Positions 15,985 through 25,573 are shown, numbered from the stretch's first letter. The stretch: DNA of 64,000 nt from JAEULH01 sp963805915 (GCA_963805915.1 CAWDWD010000010.1:182528-246527), one strand, 5' to 3'. Notes: generated by a model not told the origin, from the letters alone. A program made the numbers and translations.

Positions 15985-16675
15985 TTATGGTTTGCGCGCG
16001 GCGAGGCGACGCTCGAAGTCGCTGAGGTCGGCTTGACTGCCGCCCAGTGCCGCTCTGACGACATCAACCTTGTCGAGTTGAACGGCGACCGTCGCGAGCG
16101 CGTCGGGACCCGCGGCCCAGGCTTGGCGGACCTGCTGCAGGACCAAATCCTGGTCCTCCGGCGGGATGTTTGGCCAAGCGGAGAAGTTCAACCGCAGTCG
16201 TGGCCAAATAAGTCGCGGCTCGTACGGGCCAGTGATGAAGGCCATGCGCAGGGCCGCCGTCGCCGGTGCCGACCAGCCGCTCACGATCGCGTCGGCGTAG
16301 GCAAGCCGGGACCACGCGAATGGGTTGGCGGGCGCCAGCGACAATCCCTCGATCAAGGCCTGTTTGGCGGAGTTCGAACTGCTGGCCTGAGCGTGGATCA
16401 TCGCGCAGCAGACGCTCCGCGACCAACAGCTGGGCCAACCCAAGATCCGTCCACGTTCGACCGCTCGGCCGCCAAACCAGCGCCCGGCGCTGGTTGCGAA
16501 CAAGCCGTTCCAGATCGGCGGTCTCGACCGGTTGCAGGTTTTGTATACGGCTCAGCGTCCTCGCCGACGCCAGCGGCGTCAGGTCGGCGAACAGCCTTGG
16601 TACGGAAAGCGTGAGCAGGCCAGCCGCGCATGCGCCGGTAATCACGGCAACGACGCGGCTGAAAAGAGGGTTCAC
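15985..16675 (-). CDS. membrane-anchored TPR-like protein of the polysaccharide locus (frameshifted)
   Basis: Two overlapping frames together make one protein of about 230 residues. The first gives an N-terminal membrane anchor and MNPLFSRVVAVITG...; the second continues as SAKQALIEGLSLAPANPF and onwards to ERRLAARKP. The frame change lies near 16380-16400. The AxxxA helical pattern and 'LAPANPFAWSRLAYA' resemble TPR-type helices. It is 67 bases behind the Wza-like gene and in the same direction, so it probably belongs to the export operon. I do not recognise the family. Whether the frameshift is real or an error is unknown. Confidence 0.55.
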
Positions 16676-16741
16676 GTCGACATGGTCTTTCGCAGGCCGC
16701 CGCCGTGCATGTCATGGCACCGGCGGCGGTGGGCGCGAGCG

Positions 16742-17491
16742 CTAGAAATAGCGCTCCGGAATCTCGATGACGTCGCCCGGTAGCACGGGAGTATCCCGAT
16801 CGACGTCTTGCGGCGCACGGCTCGCGTCCGTGGCTCTGGTAATTCGGGCGCTGCCTGTTCGTGCCCGGTAGGTGTAGCCGCCGGCGACGGCGACCGCGTT
16901 GACCACGGTCATGCCGTTGACATACGGGTAGCTTCCCGGCGCGTTGACCTCGCCGAAGATGTAGAACGGGCGATAGTTCATGACCTCGACGCTGACGCTC
17001 GGATTCTTCAGGTAATCCGGCGACAGGCGCTCGGCGACGATCTTTTCGACGTCACGCACGGTCAGGCCCTGGGCCTTGATGTCGCGAACCAGCGGCGGGG
17101 AAATCATCCCGACGCCGTCGACTTCGAACTCACCCGAAAGATCCTCATGGCCGAAGACGTTGATCTTAACCCGGTCCCCCGGCCCAAGCGTGTAAGAGGT
17201 GGCAAGCTGGGCCTGGGCGCGGGCGGCCTCTTCCTTGGTCGGTTTGGCGGGAACGCCCGCCATCGGTGTTGCTGCTTGTTGCGGGACGGGCGCGCCCGTT
17301 CCGGAGTTGCTTGAACTCGAGCATGCGGCGAGGCCGCCCGCCAGAACAAGCGCCAAAACGAGCGCCGGAACGGGCGAACGCGCCACGCAGCATCGTGCCC
17401 GGCGAAGCCAATCCCGCCGGACACGCTGGTGCTCGCGCTGGTGCCGCTTCACCCCGGCGGCGGCCATCTTGTTTGTGCGCATGGTCTTCAC
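16742..17491 (-). CDS. polysaccharide export lipoprotein, Wza/OPX-like
   Basis: Periplasmic/outer-membrane component that passes capsular or exopolysaccharide across the outer membrane. A long basic N-terminus precedes a hydrophobic core and lipobox LAAC (Cys near residue 57). The Poly_export domain starts SYTLGPGDRVKINVFGHEDLSG, and a SLBB-like domain follows (FYIFGEVNAPGSYPYVNGMTVVNAVAVAGGYT). The 249-residue length fits a short OPX protein that needs a separate barrel partner, and a barrel gene is 16 bases upstream in the same operon. The true start may be internal, since MKTMRTNK... gives an unusually long n-region. Confidence 0.88.
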   Translation of the reverse strand: MKTMRTNKMAAAGVKRHQREHQRVRRDWLRRARCCVARSPVPALVLALVLAGGLAACSSSSNSGTGAPVPQQAATPMAGVPAKPTKEEAARAQAQLATSYTLGPGDRVKINVFGHEDLSGEFEVDGVGMISPPLVRDIKAQGLTVRDVEKIVAERLSPDYLKNPSVSVEVMNYRPFYIFGEVNAPGSYPYVNGMTVVNAVAVAGGYTYRARTGSARITRATDASRAPQDVDRDTPVLPGDVIEIPERYF

Positions 17492-17506
17492 CGTAACCCC
17501 TTGCGG

Positions 17507-18865
17507 TTAAAGCTGAGTTTGCAGCCCGATTCTGAACAGGTTCTGGTCGAAATTATTCGCTGAATCGGACGTCCTGTGACGGAAGGTGTAGCCGGCCGTC
17601 GCATACAGGTTGCGGTTAAGCAGATAGCGCACGCCGGCGCCGGCGATGTAGTACCAGTCCGTCCGGCTGATGTCCTGATAGTCGTTGTTCGTCACGCTGC
17701 CTCTCGCCGACAAGATCACGTTGCGCAGCAACTCGTGATCGATCGTCAACCCGCCGCTGGTGCTGATATAGCTGGATGCACCCGTCGTCGTCGTCTCCTG
17801 GACGCTGCGTTCGACCGCAAGATTGACCGTCGTCAGGGTCGACGCATTCCATGTCAACGCGCCGCCGAAGGTGGGGGCGCTGGTCGTGCCCAGATCGCTG
17901 TCGTCGTAGAACTGCTGCAGATACCCAGCGTAGAGTTCGCCGAAGGTGAGCCCGCCGAAATCGAGAGAGACGCCGCCTGCCACGGAGTAGCCCCAGGAGT
18001 TGCGGTCGACGCCGCCCTCATCGGGGGTCTGGTCGTAGCGGCGGAGGTTGGGTACCGCGCGTACGAACGCCTCGTACTGCGGCGTAATTTCATAGCCAAA
18101 CCGGATCGGCGCGGAATAGACGTTGCGGTCGCGATCGTTGTTGCGGACGTCTCCGCCCCCAATCGCCGGGGTGTTATCGTAGTCGAGCCGATCGAACACA
18201 CCGTCGACGGTGATCGAGAAGCGATTGAGGGTCTGATCGTAGCGTGCGAAGGCGTTGTAGTTGTAGTAGATTGTCGGCTCCTTCGCGTCGGTAGGCGCGT
18301 CCGGCTCGCCGCGATCCTCATGACGCCGCGCGGCGCCGCCGCCGAGGTAGATGGCGGCATCTCGAGTGAGGTCCAGCCGCCCGTCGGTAGCCGCGAACCA
18401 GTCCTGGTAGTTCTCCCGGTTGTTTTGCGCGTAAATGCCGAAGTCGCCGCCGCCGGCGATGGCGAACGCGTGCCGTGACCAATTGGACTCAATCGTCACT
18501 TCCGGCCTGAGCGACGTGATGAAATCGTCGGTCGTGTTGCCCCCGGTGGCGAAAATATTATCGTTGTACGTCTCTTCTACGGTGAACTGCGGGAATACCA
18601 GAAATCCACCGGCACGAATTCCCAGCGGATCATATTCGGGCCGCGCGCGTGTCGCCACCGTATCGCCGCGCGGCAAAATGGTCGCCGACTCCGCCAACCT
18701 GCCGCCAGCGCGCGCATCGGCCGGCGCACCGGGCAGAGCGGGGCTTCCCGGAGGCAGCGGGTTCGCTTTCGGAGACGGAGCCTGCGCCAAGGCGACCGAG
18801 GTCGAAGCGACCAGAGCCCAAGGCAAGACGGCCGCAAGAGTACGTGGCCTGATTTTGCATATCAT
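17507..18865 (-). CDS. outer-membrane beta-barrel protein of the polysaccharide export operon
   Basis: Signal peptide (ending SVALAQA, ~residue 28), then a Pro/Ala-rich linker. A long barrel region of alternating aromatic/polar strands follows, opening with FPQFTVEETYNDNIFATGG, a motif of the BBP2-like/TIGR03016-type outer-membrane proteins seen in exopolysaccharide clusters. It closes with a strand ending RIGLQTQL. First gene of the operon with the Wza-like lipoprotein and TPR-like protein. The role as the outer-membrane pore for the OPX partner is inferred from context; no enzymatic motif is seen. Confidence 0.8.
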   Translation of the reverse strand: MICKIRPRTLAAVLPWALVASTSVALAQAPSPKANPLPPGSPALPGAPADARAGGRLAESATILPRGDTVATRARPEYDPLGIRAGGFLVFPQFTVEETYNDNIFATGGNTTDDFITSLRPEVTIESNWSRHAFAIAGGGDFGIYAQNNRENYQDWFAATDGRLDLTRDAAIYLGGGAARRHEDRGEPDAPTDAKEPTIYYNYNAFARYDQTLNRFSITVDGVFDRLDYDNTPAIGGGDVRNNDRDRNVYSAPIRFGYEITPQYEAFVRAVPNLRRYDQTPDEGGVDRNSWGYSVAGGVSLDFGGLTFGELYAGYLQQFYDDSDLGTTSAPTFGGALTWNASTLTTVNLAVERSVQETTTTGASSYISTSGGLTIDHELLRNVILSARGSVTNNDYQDISRTDWYYIAGAGVRYLLNRNLYATAGYTFRHRTSDSANNFDQNLFRIGLQTQL

Positions 18866-19333
18866 TGCGCCTTATCCCCTACCAATCCATATCGCTCAAA
18901 GCGAAGCTTGCTGAACCAACCGATACGCGCTGATCCAAAAAAATTTCGTCGTCGTACTCACGCCTCGACACGATCGTTACTACTCTTAAAGCCGCATTGA
19001 CGCAATGCGGTTACCCGGCATGCGCGCCATGGATGGGGTACCGTACGTCACATTTTTGCAACGCCTAGTGCGGGCAAGCAGCGTCGCCGTGACGGCGCCG
19101 ATCCGAGTTAAGGGAAGACACCTGGCGCATTTCAGCCATCAATTGTTAAGCCTGTTGAATTGCAACCAGTGCGAGACTATTATGGACCGGTAAAGGTCGA
19201 ATTGTTCGAGCAAAATGGGCATAACGATAAAAACGGCTTCGGATGGGCACAACCAAGAGACGTATCGGAAGTGGGGGTTTGAGCACCTGCGGCATCAGTG
19301 GCGCAGGCGCGAATGTGATGGTGGACACACGGA
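18866..19333. promoter_or_regulatory. 470-bp divergent intergenic region with inverted repeat at 18992-19010
   Basis: AT-richer than its surroundings and without a convincing gene. It separates the reverse polysaccharide-export operon from the forward phosphatase gene. CCGCATTG-ACG-CAATGCGG (18992-19010) is a perfect 8-bp inverted repeat about 130 bases upstream of the barrel-protein start, in a position suited to an operator. No confident -35/-10 pair was assigned. Confidence 0.4.
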
Positions 19334-20209
19334 ATGGCTAACGCAATCACGCGGAGCTTGGAATGGTCGCGGCAGCTGGCGGATGTCGGCGCGCCACGCA
19401 AGCCGGTCCGAGCGCTTGAACGGATTTTTGGCAAACGCAATCGCGTCAGCTTGGAAACGGCGCGAGTGCCGGAAGGCGTACGCGTCTATGTCATTGGCGA
19501 CATTCACGGCTGCGTCGGATTGTTGCAAAAACTTCATGCGAAGATGATTGCCGACGCCCGCAAGTTTGGCGGCGGTCATCGCAACATCGTCGTCTACCTC
19601 GGCGATTATGTCGACCGGGGGCTGCACAGTCGCGAGGTCCTTGATGTATTGATCGACTCGCGGTTGCCGGGCTTCGACGCGGTCTTCCTGCGCGGCAACC
19701 ACGACCAGCAGCTCCTCGATTTCATCGATGACCCGCGAAGCGGCGCCGCTTGGTTCAAGTACGGCGGCGATGCAACGGTCTACAGCTATGGCGTGCGGAT
19801 TCCGGAAACGATTTCGACGGCCGAGCGGTTCGCCTACGTTCGCGAGCAACTGCTCGAATGGATTCCGCGCGCGCACCTCGAATTTCTTGCCCGGACGCAG
19901 CTTTACTGCGAAATCGGCGACTATGCGTTCGCCCACGCGGGCGTCCGCCCCGACCGTCCGTTGGACCGTCAGGTACCCGAGGATCTGATGTGGATCCGCG
20001 AAGAGTTCCTCGACTACGACCGGGCGCTGGGCAAGGTTGTCGTCCATGGCCACTCGGTGAGCGATCAGCCCCAGCTCCGTGAGCATCGCATCGGCATTGA
20101 TACCGGGGCCTGCTACGGCAACGCGCTTAGTTGTCTGGTTCTGGAAGGCGGTACCCGCAGGTTCCTGTCGTCCAGCGATGCTGGCAATCGGGCAAGCCGG
20201 CTCGACTGA
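19334..20209 (+). CDS. PPP-family serine/threonine protein phosphatase (metallophosphoesterase)
   Basis: Metal-dependent phosphatase with all three family motifs in order: GDIHGC (~55), GDYVDRG (~90), GNHD (~116), then later His ligands in FAHAGVRP and VVHGHS. The 291-residue length is typical. Bacterial PPP phosphatases of this type are often found in exopolysaccharide loci and may control polymer synthesis or export by dephosphorylation. It is transcribed divergently from the export operon across a shared intergenic region. The substrate, protein or small molecule such as diadenosine tetraphosphate, is not known. Confidence 0.88.
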   Translation: MANAITRSLEWSRQLADVGAPRKPVRALERIFGKRNRVSLETARVPEGVRVYVIGDIHGCVGLLQKLHAKMIADARKFGGGHRNIVVYLGDYVDRGLHSREVLDVLIDSRLPGFDAVFLRGNHDQQLLDFIDDPRSGAAWFKYGGDATVYSYGVRIPETISTAERFAYVREQLLEWIPRAHLEFLARTQLYCEIGDYAFAHAGVRPDRPLDRQVPEDLMWIREEFLDYDRALGKVVVHGHSVSDQPQLREHRIGIDTGACYGNALSCLVLEGGTRRFLSSSDAGNRASRLD

Positions 20210-20303
20210 CTGAGGCGGCGCCTCGGTGGCACTCGCGACGAGACCGTGTTGCGCTCGGACGACGCTCGAAAGTGGCCCGCGAGAGAGGTCTGAATTGATA
20301 TCG

Positions 20304-21860
20304 TCAGCGCCGGCTGGCGATGTAGATGGCGAACGCGTCGTCGCCGGTGCGCTGGTCGAGCGACCAGCCGGCGGCGTCGAGCAGCGCGAGCAACGTTTTA
20401 TCGGCGAAGTCGTTGAAGAACCCTCGCCCGCGCCGGCGTTCGCGCCAGGCGCCATCGCCGTTCGGGGCGGCGGATCCGGCGGCGACCAGACGATAGCTCA
20501 TGATCAGCCGCTCGGCGGCGTTCGCCGCCGCCGCGAGCGTCGCCCGCGGATCGTGGAGAAACTCGACGACGTCGAGAAAGACGGCAACGTCGAAAGCCCC
20601 ATCCGGAAACTGTCCGTCATTGAGATCGACGACCAGGGTCTCCGGCGCGAACGCGAGCAGATCGGCGGGTTGATAACGACAGCCGGGCGCGATCGCGTGG
20701 CGGAGCGCCATAACGCCGGCGCCAACGTCGAGCACATGCTCGCCGGTGGCAATGAAGGGAGCGGCGCGGCGGGCGCGCTCGTCGGCGCCGGGGCGCATCG
20801 CCTCGAAATCGGCCCAGCGCGCGGCGTCGGTAGCCCGGCGCGCGATCAGCATCTCGGTCGTCGCGGCGCGGATATCGGTCGTCGCCGGCGCGCGGGTCAG
20901 CGCCGAGAGCGGTTCGGGATGCGTCCGCGGTTTGGCATAGATCGGGCGGCGCTCGAAGCCGGGCGCGAGGGCAAAGACGTTGAAGCATTCCGGTGTCGGC
21001 GCGAACGGCACGAGCGGGCCGCCCATGTTCGGGTGCGGAAAGCGATACTGGCGAAAACCGCGCTCCTCCAGGACCCGGCACAGCCGGTCCATCGCGTGCT
21101 CGCGATCCTTGCCGCCGTAGGCGCAGCCGTGCTCCCAGATCAAGGCCGCGACGCGGCCGCTGTCGAGCAGGCCCGCCGCACCCTCGATAACCTCGGGCTC
21201 GAAGCCCTCGACATCGATCTTCATGATGATGCGCCGGTCGGCCAACCCGGGCCGCTCCGCGGCGATCAGATCGAGCGGCAGGACCGGAACGGTGACCGCG
21301 CCGAGGCGCCTGGCGCCGGCCGGCAGGCCAAGGCCGTGCAGGCTGTGGCCCATGGTCGAGTTGAACACCAGAGGCGCCGTGCCCGGCTCGGCGCCGGCGG
21401 CGACGGTGATGATCTCGATGTCGCCGCCGAGCCCATTGGCGCTGACCGCGCGGAGCAGCGGCGCGACGTTGCCGGGGTGCGGCTCGATGGCGATCACCTT
21501 GATCTCGCCGCGATGGCGGGTCGCTGCGTGCAGCGAGAAAATGCCCCAATGGGCGCCGACATCGATGAACAGATCGCCCGGCTCGAGATGGGCGTCGAGG
21601 AAGGCCCGCGCCGGGTATTCGTAGCCGCCGTCCTGGCTTTCGCCGCGCGCCAAGGCGCGCACGCCGGGGTCTTCAAGAAAGCCCGCGCCGATGTTCATGA
21701 AAAAGCGGGGCTTGCCGTCGGCCAGCCGGAACGCGGACTCGATGCGAACGATGCCCCTCGGACGCCCGCCGTCGATCGAGCGACCACCCGGCATGCCGCT
21801 GCCCGCCGTGGCGCCCGCTGTGCCGCCCGCCCCCGGTCCTTTCGGATTCAGTGGGGCCAT
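20304..21860 (-). CDS. two-domain methyltransferase: FkbM-type plus class I SAM domain
   Basis: The N-terminal half (about residues 50-300) is an FkbM-family methyltransferase: DLFIDVGAHWGIFSLHAATR (SAM-binding glycine loop), VIAIEPHPGN, MKIDVEGFEPEVIEG. The C-terminal half (~330-518) is a second Rossmann methyltransferase domain with VLDVGAGVMALRHAI and DVAVFLDVVEFLHDPRATL. FkbM enzymes methylate sugars in polysaccharides and secondary metabolites. The start overlaps the stop of the upstream TPR-glycosyltransferase-like gene by 13 bases, so the two are translationally coupled and probably act on the same glycan. The first ~40 residues are Gly/Ala/Pro-rich and the true start may be later. Confidence 0.82.
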   Translation of the reverse strand: MAPLNPKGPGAGGTAGATAGSGMPGGRSIDGGRPRGIVRIESAFRLADGKPRFFMNIGAGFLEDPGVRALARGESQDGGYEYPARAFLDAHLEPGDLFIDVGAHWGIFSLHAATRHRGEIKVIAIEPHPGNVAPLLRAVSANGLGGDIEIITVAAGAEPGTAPLVFNSTMGHSLHGLGLPAGARRLGAVTVPVLPLDLIAAERPGLADRRIIMKIDVEGFEPEVIEGAAGLLDSGRVAALIWEHGCAYGGKDREHAMDRLCRVLEERGFRQYRFPHPNMGGPLVPFAPTPECFNVFALAPGFERRPIYAKPRTHPEPLSALTRAPATTDIRAATTEMLIARRATDAARWADFEAMRPGADERARRAAPFIATGEHVLDVGAGVMALRHAIAPGCRYQPADLLAFAPETLVVDLNDGQFPDGAFDVAVFLDVVEFLHDPRATLAAAANAAERLIMSYRLVAAGSAAPNGDGAWRERRRGRGFFNDFADKTLLALLDAAGWSLDQRTGDDAFAIYIASRR

Positions 21861-23252
21861 CGACCCGCCTGTTTAGCCGCCACGGCGCTCATCAGCGCAT
21901 CCGCCACTCGAGCGAAGACGTCATCCCAATCGCCAAGCCTTCGTTGGCGAAACAGCCGCATGGTCGCATACCAAGGGGTGTCCTCTCGCTCGCGAAGGTA
22001 GAGCCAGTAAGGCACGAAATTTAACAAATTCCATACCGGCTTGCCAAGCGACCCGGCGAGATGGGCGACGGCGCTGTCGGTCATGATGATCAGGTCGAGC
22101 TGCTCGATCATCGCCGCGGTATCGGCGAAATCCTCGGCGCGGCCGGCAAGATCGACGACTCAACGAGCCGGCGGCGCCGCTTTCGGCAAGCTCGGCCGCT
22201 GGCGGGCCCTTCTGCAGGCTGAAGAGCTGGACGCCCTCGACTTCCGCCAAGCGCAGGAAAGGATCGAGCCGGGTCGCGCGCAAAGCGTTGCCCTTGAAGG
22301 TCAGACTGCCTGACCAGACGATCCCGACCTTGAAGCGGTCATCGTAGCGAGCGAGAACGGGGCGAACGCGCGAGGCGGACGCGGCCGGCACGTGCAGCCG
22401 CGGCGGCGGCGGCAGGGTGTCGAGCGAGACGCCGAGCAGGCCGGGGAGACTCATGGCCGGCACCGCGAGATCGGCCGCGACCCGCTCGCCGGGCGCGCGC
22501 AGCCGATCGACGCCGGCCAGCCGGGAGAAGAGGCGCCGCAATTCGGGCTTGCATTCGACGATTACGCTGCCGCCCCTGGCCCGCACGGCGGGGATGAACC
22601 GAGCCGCCAGGATCGCGTCGCCGAAGCCCTGCTCGGGGTAGATCAACAGCGTCTTGCCGGCGAAGTCCTGGCCGTGCCATGCGGCCGGCTCGCGGCGGAG
22701 GCGCGGATGATCCTTGAGTAGCCAGCGGCTTTCGTACGCCGGCCAGCCCTCGGCGTAGCGCGCCAAGGCGAGCAGGACGAGGGCGCGATCCCATATCGGC
22801 CCGGCCGCGGCCGAATCGAGCCGACAAGCGGTGTTGAGCTCGGTCAAGGCGTCGTCCAGGCGGCCCGCGGCCTTGAGCGCGATCGCGTGGTTGTGGCGGG
22901 CCTGCGCGTTGTCCGGGTCGGCGGCGACGCTGGCTTCATGAGCCTCGATCGCTTCGTCGAACCGTCCGGCATCCTTCAGCGCATTGCCGAGATTGCCGAG
23001 CGCCGTCGGCGAACTGCCGAGTTCCATGGCGCGCCGGTGACACGCGATCGCCGGCCCGGAGGCGCCGCGCGCCCGCAACGCGATCCCGAGGTTGCTCCAG
23101 GCCTTCGCGTGATCGGGCCGTCGCGCCAGGACCAATCGATACAAGGCCAGCGCATCGCCGAGCCGGCCGGCCCGGTGCAGCCGCAACGCGCGCTCGAACG
23201 CCGCTGCCGTTGGGTCCTCGGCGCGGGATGGGGCGAAAAATTCGGTCTGCAT
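21848..23252 (-). CDS. TPR protein with glycosyltransferase-like C-terminal domain (frameshifted)
   Basis: The N-terminal ~160 residues hold TPR repeats (LGDALALYRLVLARRPDHAK, PTALGNLGNALKDAGRFDEA and so on). The remainder resembles the C-terminal GT-B-like domain often fused to TPRs in surface-glycan loci: EQGFGDAILAARFIPAVRARG, VGIVWSGSLTF, and finally TDSAVAHLAGSLGKPVW, a typical nucleotide-sugar pocket. A frameshift near 22160-22170 splits the protein: the sequence continues as VVDLAGRAEDFADTAAMI in the next frame. Full length would be about 468 residues. Overlaps the FkbM gene downstream. Family called by pattern; donor and acceptor unknown. Confidence 0.7.
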
Positions 23253-23545
23253 GATCGGCGGCCCCGTGCTCTACAATCGCGTGGTGTCCTCGGCGCGTAT
23301 CGACGAGAGGAAACACCAGTTCAATTAATAAATTATTTCGCTAAATCGCCAGTAAACAAACATTTTGACGGAAGAGCTTGGATATAAGACCATGCAAGAT
23401 CCTTGCACTACATGCACAACAGCGGGGCGCGAGATGTCTTGTTGCGGGGGGCGCTGGGGCAGCCGGTTTTCGCAAGTATTAGCGGAGCCTTAATTTCTCT
23501 CTGGTATCAGAGACCGTAACCCCTTTAGCGGAGATGAGGCTGACC
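23253..23545. promoter_or_regulatory. intergenic region with palindrome TGCAAG-ATC-CTTGCA and a leader hairpin
   Basis: AT-rich region with no gene, between the reverse TPR gene and the forward tolC-like gene. A perfect 6-3-6 palindrome (23393-23407) has a central GATC and TGCA arms that resemble LuxR-type/tra boxes of Alphaproteobacteria. A second perfect inverted repeat TCTCTG-GTAT-CAGAGA (23498-23513) lies 33 bases before the start and would form a small leader hairpin. Both could regulate expression of the channel; the promoter itself was not clear. Confidence 0.4.
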
Positions 23546-24982
23546 ATGACACCCCCCGCCGTCGTTCGATTTGTCCAGGCCGTGTTTTTGGACCCGCCTC
23601 GGGCCCTGTCGCAGTCCAGTTCGCGAGTTCCATTCGGCCGGCCGTTGCGCTGGCTGTTCGCCGGTTTGACGCTCGCCGTCGCCGCGCTGCTCGGAACGAG
23701 CGATGCGATGGCGACGACGCTGCAGGAAGCGGTCTCGCTCGCGGTTTCAACCCATCCGTCGATCGGCAGGTCGAAGGCGAGCATGCGCGCGGTCGAGCAG
23801 GACCAAGCCGAGGCGCGCGCCGGCTGGCTACCGACCTTTAACGTCAACGCCGACGCCGGCTGGGAGCACAGCGAGAACTTCTTTACCCGCAACGACGGCG
23901 AGGCCGGCGACAGCAAGGATCTGTTCCGCAGACTCGCCGGCGGCGAGGTCGTCCAGAACATCTTTCATGGCGGCCGGACCGTAAACGAAACCGCCGCCGC
24001 CAAGGCCAAGATCGAGTCCGCATTGCAGCAGGTCGTCGACAGCGAAGAGCAGATCGCGCTCCGGGCGGCGTCGGCCTACCTCGACGTCCTGCGCGCCCGG
24101 CATATCGTCCGCCTCAGCGAGCAGAACCTCACCGCCCACCTTGAGGTGCGCAACGACATCCAGTTCAAGCTCAAGCGGGGCGGCAGCAACTCCGGCGATG
24201 TCAACCAGTCCGAGGCGCGCGTCGCTCTCGCTCGCACGCGCCTGAACCGGGCGCGCGGGCAGTTGCGCGAGGCCGAGGCGGGCTACATCGAGGCCGTCGG
24301 CCAGGCGCCGGGAACCCTCGAGGCGCCGCGCCCGCCCCACGACTCGGTGCCGTCGAGCATCGAGCAGGCGGTCCTTTCCGCCGGCCAGAACAATCCGCTT
24401 GTTCTCGCCGCCGGGGCATCCATCGACGCCCGCGATCGCGAGCGCGCCGCGGCCCGTTCTTCGTATTTCCCGAGCTTCGATCTCAAGCTCGGCGGCGCCT
24501 ACGGCGAGGATATCAACGGTGTCGAGGACAGCGACATCCACGCCCAGGGTCTGGTTGTCATGAACTACAACCTCTACAGCGGCGGCGCCGATACGGCGCG
24601 GGTGCGTCGGGCGAGTGAGCGGGCCGGCGAGGCGCGCCAGCGCCAGGCCGAGATCCGCCGCCAGGTCGAAGAGCGGATGCGGGTCGAGTACACCTCGATG
24701 CTGACGGCGCGTGAGAATCTGCCGCTGGCGGAAGCCAGGGCCCAGTCGGCCGCTGGCGTCGTGTCGGCCTATCTCGACCAGTTCAGCATCGGCCGCCGCT
24801 CGCTGCTCGACGTTCTCGATGTTGTTAATGAACTCTTCGAAGCCAACGTCGGCGTCGTCAGCACCGACACCGAGATGATGCGCGCGTCATACCGGGTTTT
24901 GGCCATCACCGGCGGGTTGCGCAAAACCATTGGCGCGGTGACGGTGGCCTCCGCCGCCGCCCCGACATCCGCCGGCGGCTGA
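23546..24982 (+). CDS. TolC-family type I secretion outer-membrane channel
   Basis: Trimeric outer-membrane duct used with an ABC exporter and HlyD-type adaptor. Signal peptide (core LFAGLTLAVAALLG, ending SDAMA). Two internally related OEP repeats follow: the first with TLQEAVSLAVSTHPSIGRS and long coiled-coil helices, the second with SIEQAVLSAGQNNPLVLAA, and a conserved DQFSIGRRSLLDVLDVVNELF near the end. This pattern is typical of TolC proteins serving RTX exporters. I start at the ATG preceded by GAGG; an ATG four codons earlier has poor spacing. No exporter genes adjoin it; the ABC and HlyD partners are likely those near 45-49 kb. Confidence 0.88.
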   Translation: MTPPAVVRFVQAVFLDPPRALSQSSSRVPFGRPLRWLFAGLTLAVAALLGTSDAMATTLQEAVSLAVSTHPSIGRSKASMRAVEQDQAEARAGWLPTFNVNADAGWEHSENFFTRNDGEAGDSKDLFRRLAGGEVVQNIFHGGRTVNETAAAKAKIESALQQVVDSEEQIALRAASAYLDVLRARHIVRLSEQNLTAHLEVRNDIQFKLKRGGSNSGDVNQSEARVALARTRLNRARGQLREAEAGYIEAVGQAPGTLEAPRPPHDSVPSSIEQAVLSAGQNNPLVLAAGASIDARDRERAAARSSYFPSFDLKLGGAYGEDINGVEDSDIHAQGLVVMNYNLYSGGADTARVRRASERAGEARQRQAEIRRQVEERMRVEYTSMLTARENLPLAEARAQSAAGVVSAYLDQFSIGRRSLLDVLDVVNELFEANVGVVSTDTEMMRASYRVLAITGGLRKTIGAVTVASAAAPTSAGG

Positions 24983-25011
24983 CGCCCGGCGCACTCAAGG
25001 TAACCACGAGC

Positions 25012-25038
25012 GGGGCCGCCGAATAAGTCGGCGGCCCC
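25012..25038 (+). terminator. intrinsic terminator after tolC-like gene
   Basis: GGGGCCGCCGA and TCGGCGGCCCC form a perfect 11-bp stem with an ATAAG loop, followed by ATTTC. The T-run is short but the stem is very stable and lies 30 bases behind the stop codon. Confidence 0.75.
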
Positions 25039-25101
25039 ATTTCGCGAGTTGGAGACGATCGGCCCAGTCATTTATAGACCAGCTTGAGGTAAGAAACCGG
25101 C

Positions 25102-25473
25102 TTGAGGAACTCGCGTAAAGCGTTTATTGATGGCTTATTACCTTTGAACCTGGGCAAGCCGAGCCGGGGAGAGCTGACCAGACACGGCGGGGCGCGCAAA
25201 ACGGCTCGCCAAGTGGCGCAGAACGCCGTCGACCTGTTCCGGTCCATCAATTTGCGCAACGACCCGAACGATCCGCCAGGGCTTGAGGCGATCGGCGTCA
25301 TCTGCGTCGAGCACGACAACATCAACAGGCACCCCGAACTCGACCGGTACGCGGATGTCCGCCGGTCGACCCAAGTATTGCCGCGTCCGCCGAGTCTGCC
25401 GGTCGGCGACCCGATGCACTACCGAACCATGATCCAGCGGCTGTGCGGGCAATTTGTTCAACGGTTCGGTTGA
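25102..25473 (+). CDS. hypothetical protein or gene remnant
   Basis: An open frame of 123 codons with TTG as first start lies between the tolC terminator and glgA. Third codon positions are G/C-rich in its central part, which favours this strand over the reverse one. I recognise no family; the middle contains NDPNDPPGLEAIGVICVEHD. No good ribosome-binding site precedes it, so it may be the remains of a larger gene. The rest of the interval from 25039 to 25573 holds nothing else I can name. Confidence 0.25.
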   Translation: MRNSRKAFIDGLLPLNLGKPSRGELTRHGGARKTARQVAQNAVDLFRSINLRNDPNDPPGLEAIGVICVEHDNINRHPELDRYADVRRSTQVLPRPPSLPVGDPMHYRTMIQRLCGQFVQRFG

Positions 25474-25573
25474 GATGTTGCGACTTGCGCGCTTTAACTC
25501 CCGTTAGCAATTGACGAATTTGTGCTATCGGCTAGAACACGACAGCCTTTACCTGCCGTGCCGGAGCCGCTCG

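Noticed and set aside
20226..22001. Forward frame of about 590 codons opposite the methyltransferase
   Set aside because: Arg/Gly/Ala-rich shadow; the reverse strand carries recognisable SAM-binding motifs.
25138..25461. Reverse 107-codon frame in the tolC-glgA interval
   Set aside because: Third-position G/C bias favours the forward frame; neither has a recognisable family.
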